From: Xanthomonas arboricola
GTDB taxonomy: Bacteria; Pseudomonadota; Gammaproteobacteria; Xanthomonadales; Xanthomonadaceae
Length of the DNA stretch: 64,000 nt
Direction of reading: 5' to 3'
Assembly: GCF_002940665.1 (NCBI RefSeq)
Contig: NZ_MIGY01000002.1
Coordinates: forward strand, 744,001-808,000
The position numbers were made by a program, and so were the translations under genes. The stretch's first letter is position 1. Each line of letters begins with the position of its first letter. Shown one piece after another: positions 37,548 through 47,200 of this stretch. The notes under the pieces were generated by a model. That model was not told the DNA's origin, did no database searches, and saw only the letters and a program-made list of their open reading frames with translations.

Positions 37548-37772
37548 ATGACCCAGGCAACGTTTATCGAGAACTTCATCGCCGCCACCGACTTCCAGGA
37601 GCCGGTCGAGGTCACTGCCGACACCGTGCTGCTCGAACTCCCGGAATGGGATTCGCTGGCCGCGCTGGGCGTGATCGTGATGTTCGACATGGAGTACGGC
37701 AAGACCATCACCGGCGAGGACCTGACCGCCGCCGTCACCGTGGGCGACCTCTACAGACTGACCGAGGCGTAA
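37548..37772 (+). CDS. Acyl carrier protein
   Basis: A 74-residue acidic helical protein. The phosphopantetheine attachment serine is S36 in EWDSLAAL. It sits directly before a ketoacyl synthase and two reductases, so it is expected to carry the acyl group that is built for the amino sugar. It differs from housekeeping AcpP, whose motif is DSLD. Five bases separate it from the synthase gene. Confidence 0.9.
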   Translation: MTQATFIENFIAATDFQEPVEVTADTVLLELPEWDSLAALGVIVMFDMEYGKTITGEDLTAAVTVGDLYRLTEA

Positions 37773-37777
37773 GCACC

Positions 37778-38818
37778 ATGCCGACCTCCACGCTGCACAA
37801 CGTTCGCTTTGCCGGCATGGCGACATGCGTGCCGAAGCGGGTGGTGTCCAATCTCACCGATTGCCGGCCGCAGATCCGCTCCGAGCGCGAGCGGCTGGTG
37901 CGCAACATCGGCATCGAGACACGCCGCATGGCCTCGGAGTGGCAGTGCTTTTCCGACCTGGCCTTCGATGCGACGCAGGTGCTGCTGGAAAAACTGCAGT
38001 GGAAGCGGGAGGAGATCGATGCATTGATCGTGGTGACGCAATCGCCGGATTATCCGATCCCGGCCACCGCGATCATCCTGCAGGACCGGCTGGGGCTGTC
38101 GCATGCCACGGTCGCCTTCGACGTCAACCTGGGCTGCTCGGCCTACCCGTTCGGCATCAACCTGCTCGGCTCAATGATCGCCGCCGGCGGCGTCAAGAAA
38201 GGCCTGCTGCTGGTCGGCGACCGCAGCGCCAATCTGGAAGACCCGATCTTCTCCGACTCCGGCACCGCCACCGCAATGGAATTCAGTGCCGACGCGCCGC
38301 CGATGCATTTCGATCTCAACAGCGATGGCAGCGGCTACAGGGCAATCATGCTGCCGGTGGGTGGCCACCGCGAACCGGTCGCCATGCAGCACCTGATTCC
38401 GTTCCGCGAAGAACCCGACGGCCCGTGGCGGCGTGGCGTGGACCTGATCCTGGATGGCGTGGCGGTGCTGAGCTTCTCCACCCAGCGCATCCCGCCGGCA
38501 GTGCAGAAACTGCTCGACTACACCGGCGTGGCCAAGGAGGACATCGATTACTTCGTGTTCCACCAGGCCAACCGCATGATCAACGAAACCATCCGCAAGA
38601 AGCTCGGCCTGCCGGTGGAAAAGGTGCCCTCGACGCTGCGCGACTTCGGCAACTCCAGCGGCGCCTCGCTGCCGGTGACCATGACCGCACGCATCAACAA
38701 GGAACTGGAGACCGGCCGCAAACGCGTGTTGCTGTGCGGCTTCGGCATCGGGCTGTCGTGGGGCACCTGCCTGGTGGACATCGAGGGTGCGGTGTTTCCG
38801 GATCTGATCGAATCGTGA
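37778..38818 (+). CDS. 3-oxoacyl-ACP synthase III (KAS III-like)
   Basis: A 346-residue thiolase-fold condensing enzyme with the complete KAS III triad: C120 (NLGCSAYPF), H262 (FHQANRM) and N292 (FGNSSGASLP). KAS III enzymes condense an acyl-CoA with malonyl-ACP to give a beta-ketoacyl-ACP. In this context it would make the short 3-keto precursor, for example acetoacetyl, for a 3-hydroxyacyl group on the sugar. Its stop overlaps the GTG start of the next gene. Confidence 0.9.
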   Translation: MPTSTLHNVRFAGMATCVPKRVVSNLTDCRPQIRSERERLVRNIGIETRRMASEWQCFSDLAFDATQVLLEKLQWKREEIDALIVVTQSPDYPIPATAIILQDRLGLSHATVAFDVNLGCSAYPFGINLLGSMIAAGGVKKGLLLVGDRSANLEDPIFSDSGTATAMEFSADAPPMHFDLNSDGSGYRAIMLPVGGHREPVAMQHLIPFREEPDGPWRRGVDLILDGVAVLSFSTQRIPPAVQKLLDYTGVAKEDIDYFVFHQANRMINETIRKKLGLPVEKVPSTLRDFGNSSGASLPVTMTARINKELETGRKRVLLCGFGIGLSWGTCLVDIEGAVFPDLIES

Positions 38819-39579
38819 GTAGTGCCCCCGACCCTTTCTCGCTTGCCGGCAAACGCATCCTCGTCACCGGCGCCTCCTCGGGCATCGGCCGCCAGATCGC
38901 CATTTCCTGCGCAGAGCTTGGTGCCCAGCTGGCGATCAGCGGACGCGACCGCGCGCGACTGGCCTCGACCTTGCAGGCGTTGCCGGGCGATGGACACGTG
39001 GCAATAGCGGCAGACCTTGACCGACAGGAGGACATCGATCGTCTGGTCGCCGACGTCGGCGTGTTGGACGGAATGGCGCACGCGGCCGGGATCTCCCGGC
39101 TGGTTCCGCTGCGCCTAGTCAATCGGGCGCATTTGGACGACATCTTTTCCAGCAACACATTCGCCCCGATGCTGCTGACCCGGGGCCTGCTGGCGAAGAA
39201 GCGCATCGCTGCGAACGGCTCGCTGGTGTTCGTCGCTTCGGTTGCCTCGCACATCGGGCCGATGGCGAGCAGCGCGTACGCGGCCAGCAAGAGCGCCCTG
39301 CTCGGCATGGTGAGATCGCTGGCGCAGGAAGTTGCCAAGAACGGCATCCGCGCCAACTGTATCGCCCCCGGTTACGTGCGCACGCCGCTGCTAGATGGCC
39401 TGCAGGGCAGCGGCGGCAATATGGAAGGGCTGTTTGAACTGACGCCACTTGGCATGGGCGAGCCGGAGGACGTCGCCTACGCCGCCACGTTCCTGCTGGC
39501 CGATGCCAGCCGCTGGATCACCCGCAACTATTTTGTCGTGGACGGCGGGCTCACCGTGCCGATGGACATCTACGCATGA
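38815..39579 (+). CDS. Short-chain dehydrogenase/reductase 1 (ketoacyl-ACP reductase-like)
   Basis: A 254-residue classical SDR. The NADP(H)-type glycine motif TGASSGIG is at 18-25 and the catalytic Tyr/Lys at Y155/K159 (SAYAASK), with a serine in FVASVAS. Asn of the usual NNAG is changed to HAAG. It ends ITRNYFVVDGGLTV, as FabG-type proteins do. The GTG start 38815 overlaps the preceding stop. A role in reducing the ketoacyl-ACP is inferred from the neighbours. Confidence 0.87.
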   Translation: MSSAPDPFSLAGKRILVTGASSGIGRQIAISCAELGAQLAISGRDRARLASTLQALPGDGHVAIAADLDRQEDIDRLVADVGVLDGMAHAAGISRLVPLRLVNRAHLDDIFSSNTFAPMLLTRGLLAKKRIAANGSLVFVASVASHIGPMASSAYAASKSALLGMVRSLAQEVAKNGIRANCIAPGYVRTPLLDGLQGSGGNMEGLFELTPLGMGEPEDVAYAATFLLADASRWITRNYFVVDGGLTVPMDIYA

Positions 39580-40313
39580 ACACGCCGGCACGCACGGCGT
39601 TTTCGCTCGACGGCAAGACAATCCTGGTGACGGGAGCGTCGTCGGGGCTAGGCCGGCAGATCGCTATCGCCTGCGCGCAGCGAGGTGCCCGCCTGGTTCT
39701 CGCCGGCCGCGACAGGGACCGCCTCGCGCAAACCCAGGCACAGCTGCAGGGCATGGGCCACGTTGGCGTGCTCGGCGACCTGACCAGCGCCGCCGATCGC
39801 CAGGCACTGGCGACTGCGGCGGGCACGACGGTACATGGCTTGGTGCACTGCGCGGGCATGCAGAAGCACTGCCCGATCCGCCAGCTGAGCGAGGCGGCGA
39901 TGACCGAGATGTACACGGTCAACTTTCTTGCTCCGGTGATGCTGACACAGCGCCTGCTGCAGGCAAATGCCATCTCCCCGCAGGGCTCGATCGTGTTCAT
40001 GCTATCCACTGCCGCGCACCTCGGCACGCGCGGCGTAGGGCCGTATTCGGCGATGAAGGCCGGCCTCATCGGCATCATCAAGTGCCTTGCGCTCGAACAG
40101 GCCAGGCGCAGGATCCGGGTCAACGGCATTTCTCCGTCTGCCGTGGCCACACCGATGTGGGGCGCAGAGCAACTCGATGCGCAGAAGGCGCGGCATCCGC
40201 TGGGCCTGGGTGAGCCGCAGGACGTAGCCAACGCCGCGATCTACCTGCTGGCCGACGCCAGCCGCTGGGTCACCGGAACCAGTCTGGTCATGGACGGCGG
40301 CTCGATCCTATGA
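39576..40313 (+). CDS. Short-chain dehydrogenase/reductase 2
   Basis: A 245-residue classical SDR with TGASSGLG (19-26), S144 and the Y157/K161 pair (PYSAMKAG). It closely resembles the preceding SDR in its N-terminal 25 residues and in its ADASRW..G..LVMDGG end, so the pair probably arose by duplication. Two reductases for one synthase suggest two oxidation/reduction steps, or a second one acting on the sugar; the sequence does not decide. ATG 39576 overlaps the previous stop. Confidence 0.87.
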   Translation: MNTPARTAFSLDGKTILVTGASSGLGRQIAIACAQRGARLVLAGRDRDRLAQTQAQLQGMGHVGVLGDLTSAADRQALATAAGTTVHGLVHCAGMQKHCPIRQLSEAAMTEMYTVNFLAPVMLTQRLLQANAISPQGSIVFMLSTAAHLGTRGVGPYSAMKAGLIGIIKCLALEQARRRIRVNGISPSAVATPMWGAEQLDAQKARHPLGLGEPQDVANAAIYLLADASRWVTGTSLVMDGGSIL

Positions 40314-40954
40314 CCCATCCCGCATTGATCGTCGGCGCAGGCGGATGGGGTCGCGAGGTCCTGGCGCAGATGCAGAGCGATCCGGCATGCGGAGTGCAGT
40401 GGCGTCCGGTGGGCTTTCTCGACACGCGCCCGCAGATACTGGACGGTCTGGGCTGCGACCTGACCATCGTCGGCAGCCCGCTCGCGTACCAGCCGCAGGA
40501 CGAAGAACGCTTCGTCTGCGCGATCGGCGATCCGCATTCGCGCCAGCGCTATGCGCAGCCATTGCTGGCGCGGGGCGCGCAGTTCATCGCCATTCTCACC
40601 GGTGCGTTCCTGAGCCCGCGCGTGCACATCGGCCAGGGCTGCTTCCTGTGCAATCGCGTACAGCTCAGCCCCGACGTCTGGCTGGGCGACTTCGCCAACG
40701 TGCATGCCAACACCATGCTTGGGCACGACGTCCATGTCGGTGACTACGCGCAGATAGGGGCGATGACCTTCGTCGGCGGCGGCGCGCGGATCGGTGTGCG
40801 TGCCATCGTGCACCCGCACGCCACCATCCTGCCCGGCATCCACATCGGTGATGGTGCAGTGGTCGGTGCCGGTGCGGTCGTCGTCAAGGACGTGCCGGCC
40901 GGCGCCAGCGTGTTCGGCAACCCGGCCCGGGTCATCTACCACAAGGATTCCTGA
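40310..40954 (+). CDS. Left-handed beta-helix sugar acyltransferase, PglD/NeuD-like
   Basis: A 214-residue enzyme. The N-terminal Rossmann-like domain has [10 protein letters not shown], which binds the UDP/dTDP-sugar. The C-terminal part consists of hexapeptide repeats (about 100-205; [38 protein letters not shown]). This architecture transfers an acyl group to the 4-amino position of a 4-amino-6-deoxy sugar nucleotide, the job of VioB, PglD and NeuD. It may use acyl-ACP from the neighbours rather than acetyl-CoA; that is inference. Confidence 0.88.
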   Translation: MTHPALIVGAGGWGREVLAQMQSDPACGVQWRPVGFLDTRPQILDGLGCDLTIVGSPLAYQPQDEERFVCAIGDPHSRQRYAQPLLARGAQFIAILTGAFLSPRVHIGQGCFLCNRVQLSPDVWLGDFANVHANTMLGHDVHVGDYAQIGAMTFVGGGARIGVRAIVHPHATILPGIHIGDGAVVGAGAVVVKDVPAGASVFGNPARVIYHKDS

Positions 40955-40967
40955 GGAAACCGCGCCA

Positions 40968-42113
40968 ATGCGTTCGCGAATGCACCCCAACTACTACCTG
41001 TCGACGGACATCTTCGCCCGCGAACAGCGCAAGATCTTCCGCAAGGTCTGGCTGTTCGCCGGCCTGAAAACGCTGCTGCCCGATAACAACTGCTTCATCA
41101 CCCGCAGGCTTGCCGGCATTCCGGTGCTGATCCAGAACTTTCAGGGCCGGCTGCGCGCGTTCGAGAACGTCTGCCTGCACCGCAGCGCGATGCTGCAGAC
41201 CGCTGCGGTGGGAAAGCGTCCGCTGGTCTGCCCCTACCATGCATGGAAGTACGACGCCGAGGGCCGGGTTGAGAACATCCCCGAGTGCGCGGCTGTCTAC
41301 GGATTCGACGAGGGGCAAAGACGCGGCCTGAAGTTGCGGGAGTTCGCCTTGCGTGAGGTGGGAAACCTGCTGTTCGTCAACCTCGATCCCGACCCGATGC
41401 CGCTTGAGGAGCAGTTTTCGCCTGACTTCATCGCCTTGCTGGAGAGTAGTTCCAACGCCTATGACACTGAGGTCATGGTGACCACATGGCATGGCCGGTA
41501 CAACTGGAAGCTGGCCTACGAGAATCTGCGGGACGCCAACCACCCGCGCTTCGTCCACCCCAAGACCCTGGCCAAGAGCGTCAGCTTCGTTCCCCAGGTG
41601 AACGCGGAACAAGCCAGGGAGTCCATGGAAGCCTTGCAGGGCACATCGCCCGCGGCGTTGCGGTGCGAAATGCGTCGCTTCAGCTTCGGTGGGGCTGACG
41701 CGCCAATCCCCGAACTTAAGCATTTCGGCTGGCACGACAAGGTGGAACGCTGGGGCGAGCAGGACGCCTACTTCAACTGGCTGGCCTTCCCGAACTTGCA
41801 TATCGCCAGTGCCAACGGCGGCTATTCCTTCACGCTGGAACACCACATCCCGGTCGCGCCGGACCGGACCGACCTGGAGATCTATTGGTTCAGCGCACGC
41901 AGGAAACAGCCTTACGGTTCTTCCAGCCAGGTGCTGCTGGCACAGATGCACGGCAGCAAGGTGGTGGTCGGCGAAGACGTCGACATCATGGAGCGGGTGC
42001 AGGCGGCATTGCACGCAGACGCTCCGCTGCCCACCCAGGGAGCCTATGAATCCATGAATCGCCTGGTCGAACGCTGGTACACGATGCTGATGGAGACCGA
42101 ACATGAAATCTAG
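40968..42113 (+). CDS. Rieske-type non-heme iron oxygenase, alpha subunit
   Basis: A 381-residue oxygenase. The Rieske [2Fe-2S] ligands are C69, H71, C88 and H91 (CLH ... CPYH). The mononuclear iron triad includes H192, H197 and probably a carboxylate further on, with bridging D189 in NLRDANHPRFVH. Such enzymes hydroxylate or demethylate small substrates using electrons from a reductase. No reductase or ferredoxin gene adjoins it. In a sugar-modifying operon it may oxidise the acyl group or the sugar. ATG 40968 follows TGAGGAAA. Confidence 0.9.
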   Translation: MRSRMHPNYYLSTDIFAREQRKIFRKVWLFAGLKTLLPDNNCFITRRLAGIPVLIQNFQGRLRAFENVCLHRSAMLQTAAVGKRPLVCPYHAWKYDAEGRVENIPECAAVYGFDEGQRRGLKLREFALREVGNLLFVNLDPDPMPLEEQFSPDFIALLESSSNAYDTEVMVTTWHGRYNWKLAYENLRDANHPRFVHPKTLAKSVSFVPQVNAEQARESMEALQGTSPAALRCEMRRFSFGGADAPIPELKHFGWHDKVERWGEQDAYFNWLAFPNLHIASANGGYSFTLEHHIPVAPDRTDLEIYWFSARRKQPYGSSSQVLLAQMHGSKVVVGEDVDIMERVQAALHADAPLPTQGAYESMNRLVERWYTMLMETEHEI

Positions 42114-42726
42114 GTGGATCGTCGGCCGCAGCGACTACCTCGACCTGGCCTTTCACGCCTGGAAACAGGCGCGTCAGGACGAGACGGTCATCAGGATCGA
42201 CGTGCCACAAGATTCGGGACACGAATTCGATCTGGGCGTGCTGGATGGACTGAATCCGACCGACGGGGCCATGTTCGTGGCTTTCGACGAACGCCTCGGC
42301 AACTTCAAACGCATGGAACTGATGCAGGCAGCGATGGAACGTGGCTTCAAGCTGGAGCCCTTCATCCACCCCAGCGCAGCCATCGGCTCTGACTCGGTCA
42401 TCGGGCTCAACGCATTCGTGGGTGCCAATGCTGTCGTCGGGCACGGGTGCAGGATCGACTACAACACCGTCATCCATGCCGGCGCGCACCTCGGACCGGC
42501 GTGCCGCGTCAAATCGTCATGCTGGATAGAGAATGGTGTGCAAATCGGCGCGGGCGTGGAGATCGGCAGCAATAGCATCCTGCGGACCGGCGCCATCGTG
42601 AGTGGGGGCGTCAAGGTGGGACGAAGCTGCGAACTTGGCTGGCCGCGCGTCTACTGCGAGGACGTGCCTGCCAAGACGTATTTCGACGCCCGCTACGACG
42701 CCCCCATTCACACCTACGAGAGATGA
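42103..42726 (+). CDS. Second left-handed beta-helix (hexapeptide) transferase-like protein
   Basis: A 207-residue protein. The N-terminal 90 residues (RWIVGRSDYLDLAFHAW...) form a sugar-nucleotide-like domain that I do not recognise closely. Hexapeptide repeats follow (about 92-190; FIHPSAAIGSDSVIGLNAFV, NSILRTGAIVSGG). It resembles PglD-type proteins in plan but lacks the GAGGxG loop. Its start overlaps the oxygenase stop by 11 bases. Substrate unknown. Confidence 0.82.
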   Translation: MKSRWIVGRSDYLDLAFHAWKQARQDETVIRIDVPQDSGHEFDLGVLDGLNPTDGAMFVAFDERLGNFKRMELMQAAMERGFKLEPFIHPSAAIGSDSVIGLNAFVGANAVVGHGCRIDYNTVIHAGAHLGPACRVKSSCWIENGVQIGAGVEIGSNSILRTGAIVSGGVKVGRSCELGWPRVYCEDVPAKTYFDARYDAPIHTYER

Positions 42727-44246
42727 CGTTCATGAACTCAAGAAACGAGCAGCTTCGCCAACGGATTCTCCGTATTGCGGAGCAGGAGCGCCCTGTACTG
42801 GAGGATGTCATTGCGCGCCTACCCGCGATTGCCAACCGCCCTGTATTTCTCGTCGCTCCCGAGTCCTATGCCGGCATGGTGCACGGTCCCAGGGTGGTTG
42901 CCGACCTGCATCATGTTGTTGCCGCAATTGATGACCAGAGCATCCACCTGGACCGCATTCATGGCGCGCCGCGCTGGAGCAGTCAGGAGTTTCTTGCCAA
43001 GGCGGGGCAGTATGCCGATGCGATCGCTATCGATTTCTCTTGCAGTCCGCGCGGACGGGCGTTTGCAAATGACCTGTGCACCAGCGCGGGCATCGAGCAA
43101 CTGAGCGTTGCGCCTTGCTTGGATCCGCTGATCCCGCATTTCGAGCAGCGCCCCCTCTTTTTGCTCCAACCGCGCTCGGGCATTGGCGACATTTATGGCC
43201 CAAAGATCGTCCAGCGCTCCAGCCATGTAGTTGCCGCCGTCGATGACCAGCCAGGCGACAGCGATACCATTCATGGGGTACCGCGTTGGAGCTCGCGCCA
43301 GTTCATCGAACAAGCGGCCCAGCATTCCCAGGCATTGGCCATCGATTTTTCTTACAGCCCGGGAGAATCGGGCCTGGCCCGCAAGCTGTGCGAGCAAGCA
43401 GGCATTGAACGGGTAGATGCCTGCCTGGCCGTTGCTCACTGTGGGTTGCCCGCCGTATACGAGCCTGCCCGGGTATACCGTCAGCGCACGCTTGCGCGCC
43501 TGGACGATTTTCTGCGTTTTGCGGATCGGCTGGACGACAATTTCAGTGTCTTTACGCTCTACAGCAACCTGTTGTTCCGCCTGACCTACGATTCCAGCCT
43601 CCTGTTGGACTGCTGGGCTACGCCGATCAACGAGTACTTTTCAACATACGCCGATAGCACCACGTTCCAGCTGGGCCAGCGTGAGCATTTCTGCGATGGC
43701 GGTGCCTTCCAGGGCCCCATCGTGCACAAGTTTCTAGAAGCCTCCCGCTATCACTACGAAAGCATCACCGCCTTTGAACCCGACAGCATCAACTTCCAGA
43801 AATTGGAGGGTATCGCGAGTGCGCTCCCCCTACCCCCGCATAACTTCAAGGCCATCAAAAAAGCCATTTCCAACGAACATACGACGCTACGCTTCGAGGA
43901 GACCGGCACCGTTTCAAGCCATGTAACGCCGGATGGCGGAATCTCCGTGGCTACGACGCGCCTGGACGACGAGTTGGAAAAGCTGACGCTGCTGAAGTTG
44001 GACATCGAAGGGTTCGAAGCCAGGGCACTAGAAGGCGCATCCAACCTCATCCGTACCCAGCGCCCGCGTATGGCTATCTGCGTGTATCACTACGCCCAGG
44101 ATCTACTGGATATCGTGGAACAACTGGACAAATTGGTCGATGGCTATCACTTCCGCCTACGCCAGCACTCTCCCGGGCACTACTACGACCTCGTTCTGTA
44201 TGCATCGCCCGTCGCCGGTGCCGCACCGCCACCCTGGGCAGAGTAA
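42723..44246 (+). CDS. FkbM-family methyltransferase with a duplicated N-terminal domain
   Basis: A 507-residue protein. Residues 39-126 and 143-230 are tandem copies of one domain; each has RP.FL..P......GP, SHVVAA-type and IHG.PRWSS elements. An FkbM-type SAM methyltransferase domain follows (about 320-485), with CDGGAFQG as the SAM loop, ITAFEPD and KLDIEGFEARALEGA. FkbM enzymes O-methylate sugars and antibiotics. Base composition is clearly less GC-rich than in the flagellar genes, which suggests recent acquisition. The start overlaps the previous stop; ATG 42732 is an alternative. Function of the N-terminal pair is unknown. Confidence 0.87.
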   Translation: MTFMNSRNEQLRQRILRIAEQERPVLEDVIARLPAIANRPVFLVAPESYAGMVHGPRVVADLHHVVAAIDDQSIHLDRIHGAPRWSSQEFLAKAGQYADAIAIDFSCSPRGRAFANDLCTSAGIEQLSVAPCLDPLIPHFEQRPLFLLQPRSGIGDIYGPKIVQRSSHVVAAVDDQPGDSDTIHGVPRWSSRQFIEQAAQHSQALAIDFSYSPGESGLARKLCEQAGIERVDACLAVAHCGLPAVYEPARVYRQRTLARLDDFLRFADRLDDNFSVFTLYSNLLFRLTYDSSLLLDCWATPINEYFSTYADSTTFQLGQREHFCDGGAFQGPIVHKFLEASRYHYESITAFEPDSINFQKLEGIASALPLPPHNFKAIKKAISNEHTTLRFEETGTVSSHVTPDGGISVATTRLDDELEKLTLLKLDIEGFEARALEGASNLIRTQRPRMAICVYHYAQDLLDIVEQLDKLVDGYHFRLRQHSPGHYYDLVLYASPVAGAAPPPWAE

Positions 44247-44279
44247 GCCTGGGGAAACTCACCACCTGCCCATTGGCCC

Positions 44280-47200
44280 ATGATGCACCACCCAGAAGAT
44301 CGCTCCGCCACCTGTGCGCTTGTCAGCATCGTGATGCCCGCCTACAAGCTGCGCTATCTCGATGAAGCGCTTACGAGCGCAGTTCTGCAGTCCTACCCCA
44401 GGCTCGAGCTGATCGTCTGCGACGACAGTGTCGATGCGCTGATCGAGCAATGTGTCGCCAGGCATGCACTGGAATGCTCTTTCCCGATCCGCTATTTCCG
44501 CAATCCAGATCGCCTGGGCGAGCTCGGCAGCAAACTCAAAGGGATCGGCCTTGCGCAGGGCACTTACATCAAGTTCCTGCACGACGACGACGTGTTGCAG
44601 CCCGACTGCGTCGCCCAGCTAGTGGGCGCAATGGAGCGCAACCCCGGCACCGTGCTGGCATCCTCGCGCCGGCTGCGTGTGGACGAGAACGGTGCGCCGT
44701 TGCCGGACATCCTGGCGACCAGCTTCCCGTTCGCCGACGACGTGCTGATCGACGGGCCGGAGCTGGTGTCGTTCCTGGCCGACCATGCCATCAACTTCAT
44801 CGGCGAGCCGAGTTGCGTGCTTGCACGGCGCGCCGACCTGGTGGCGCTGGGTGGCGAGCTGATGATGTTGAACGGCAAGGCCATCCACTGGGTCGGTGAC
44901 CTGGCGATCTACGTCAAGCTGCTGCGTCACGGCAACCTGGCCTTGCTGTCCGGCCCGCTCACGCATTTCCGCGTGTCCGGCGCGCAGTTCAGTCAGGCCG
45001 GCCGCGATCAGCCGGGCATCGGCGATCAAGGCCACGAAGACCTGCGCCAGGGCATCCGCCAACTCGGCTGGCGACGCGAAAGCGGCGACAACCGCCAGGT
45101 GCGCGTCGCCCCGCTCAGCACGCACAAGGCGCGCGTGTTCAAGTCGGTGGATCTGGTCAACGCGCTGATGCAGAGCGCAGGAATGGCCGAGCGCGTGTCG
45201 CCGTCCACCTGGTTGGGGGTGCGTCATCCGAGCAACGTGCAGCGCGCCTTGATCGATGCGCGCCTGCAAACGCATGCGGGCGGCCCGCAGATCGCAGTGC
45301 TGGTGGTCGACAGCGACGGCGATGCGGCAGCGGTGGCCGCAACCCAGGCCAGTCTGGCGGCGGTGGCGTGTTATCGGAACCAGCAGACCTGGGTGATCAG
45401 CAGCTTGCCGCAGCAGGCCGACGAGCACGGCGAGCGCGGTGTGCTGATCGGTCCGGACGGGTTGGTGCCCACACTCAATCGGACCATCGCCACGCAACAG
45501 TCCATCGACTGGGTGCTGCTGGTCCAAGCCGGCAGCCTGTTCACCGCCAGCGGCCTGCTGATGCTGGCGCTGGAGATGCTGGTGCTGTCGGAGGAGTGTC
45601 AGGCCGTCTACGCCGATGAAGTGGTCGCGCTGGACGACGGTCAGCTGGGGCTGGCGATGCGGCCGGCGCTGTATCTGGACATGCTGTTGAGTGCGCCGTC
45701 GACGATGTCGCGGCATTGGCTGTTCCGGCACCGCACGTTGCGGGCCGCTGGCGGCTTTCCAACCGGAACGAGCGACGCCTTCGAACTGGATTACCAGCTT
45801 GGGTTGGTCGAGCGCTACGGCCTGGCCTGCATCCGGCACATCGCCGAGCCCTTGCTGGTGGCATCGGCCACCACGCGGCATGACGACGAAGACGAACAGC
45901 GCGCCATCAGCCGCCATCTTGCCGCGCGCGGTTACGTGGACGCAGTGGTGAGCAGCAGTGGTCCCGGCCGGCATGCGGTGGACTACCGCCATGCGCAGCA
46001 ACCGATGGTCAGCATTCTGGTATTGGTGGATGGCCGCCTGGCGCAGGTACAGCGCTGCCTGGAAAGCGTGCTCGCCAACACCGGCTACCCGCACTACGAA
46101 TTGCTGTTGCTGGATCGCAGCGACAGCACCGAGCCGGCGCTGCGCGACTGGCTGACAGGCATCGACAACCTCGGGCTGCAACAGATCCGCGTGCTGCGCT
46201 TCGAAGGTGAGCCCACGCGCGAGGCGGCCTGCAATGCGGCGGCCGAGCAAGCACGCGGCGACATGCTGCTGTGGCTGGCGGCCGGCGCGGCAGCGATCAA
46301 GGCCGATTGGCTGGCGCAGCTGCTCAACCACGCGCTGCGCCCGGAGGTCGGCGCGGTGGCCGGCAAGCTGCTGCGCGGCGACGGCACCGTGCATCACGCC
46401 GGCCTGCTGCTGGGCCTGGGCGCACCGGCAGCACGCGCCTTCGACGGTGCGGCGTTCGACGAATCGGGCTATCTGCAGCGCCTGCAGCTGGATCAGGACT
46501 ACAGCGCGCTCGGCGGCGAATGCCTGATGCTGCCGCGCCAGCTGTTTCTGGACGCCGGCGGCTTTGCGCAGGAACCGGCATTGGCGCCATGGAGCGATGT
46601 CGATCTGTGTCTGCGCCTGCAGCAGGCCGGCTATCTCAATGTCTACGCTGCGCGCGCGCAGCTGCTGATCGACCCGCCCGACGCGACGCCCGCCACTGCA
46701 CGCGACGAAGAAGCGATGTATGCGCGTTGGCTGCCGGTGATGGCCAACGACCCGGCCTACAACCCGGGCTTCTCGCTGGATCCCGGCGCCGGCTTCCAGC
46801 TGGCCGACCCGCGCGCCAGTTGGCGGCCGCTGCAGTCGTGGCGACCGTTGCCGACGATGATCGCCCTGCCCGCCGATGTCGAAGGCTGCGGGCACTACCG
46901 GGTGATCCAGCCGCTGCGCGCCCTGCGCGAAGCCGGCGTGGTCGAAGGTGTACTGTTCAACGGCTATCTGGAGATCAGCGAGCTGGCGCGTCAGGATCCC
47001 GACGTGGTGATCCTGCAACGCCAGGTCGGCGAACCGCGACTGGAAGCGATGCGGCGAATGCAGGCGCTGTCGCGCGCCTTCAAGGTTTACGAGCTGGACG
47101 ACTACCTGCCCAAGCTGCCGCTGAAGAACGCGCATCGCGAGCACATGCCCAAGGACATCCTCAAGACAGTGCGGCGCGGGCTGGGCATGGTGGACCGCTT

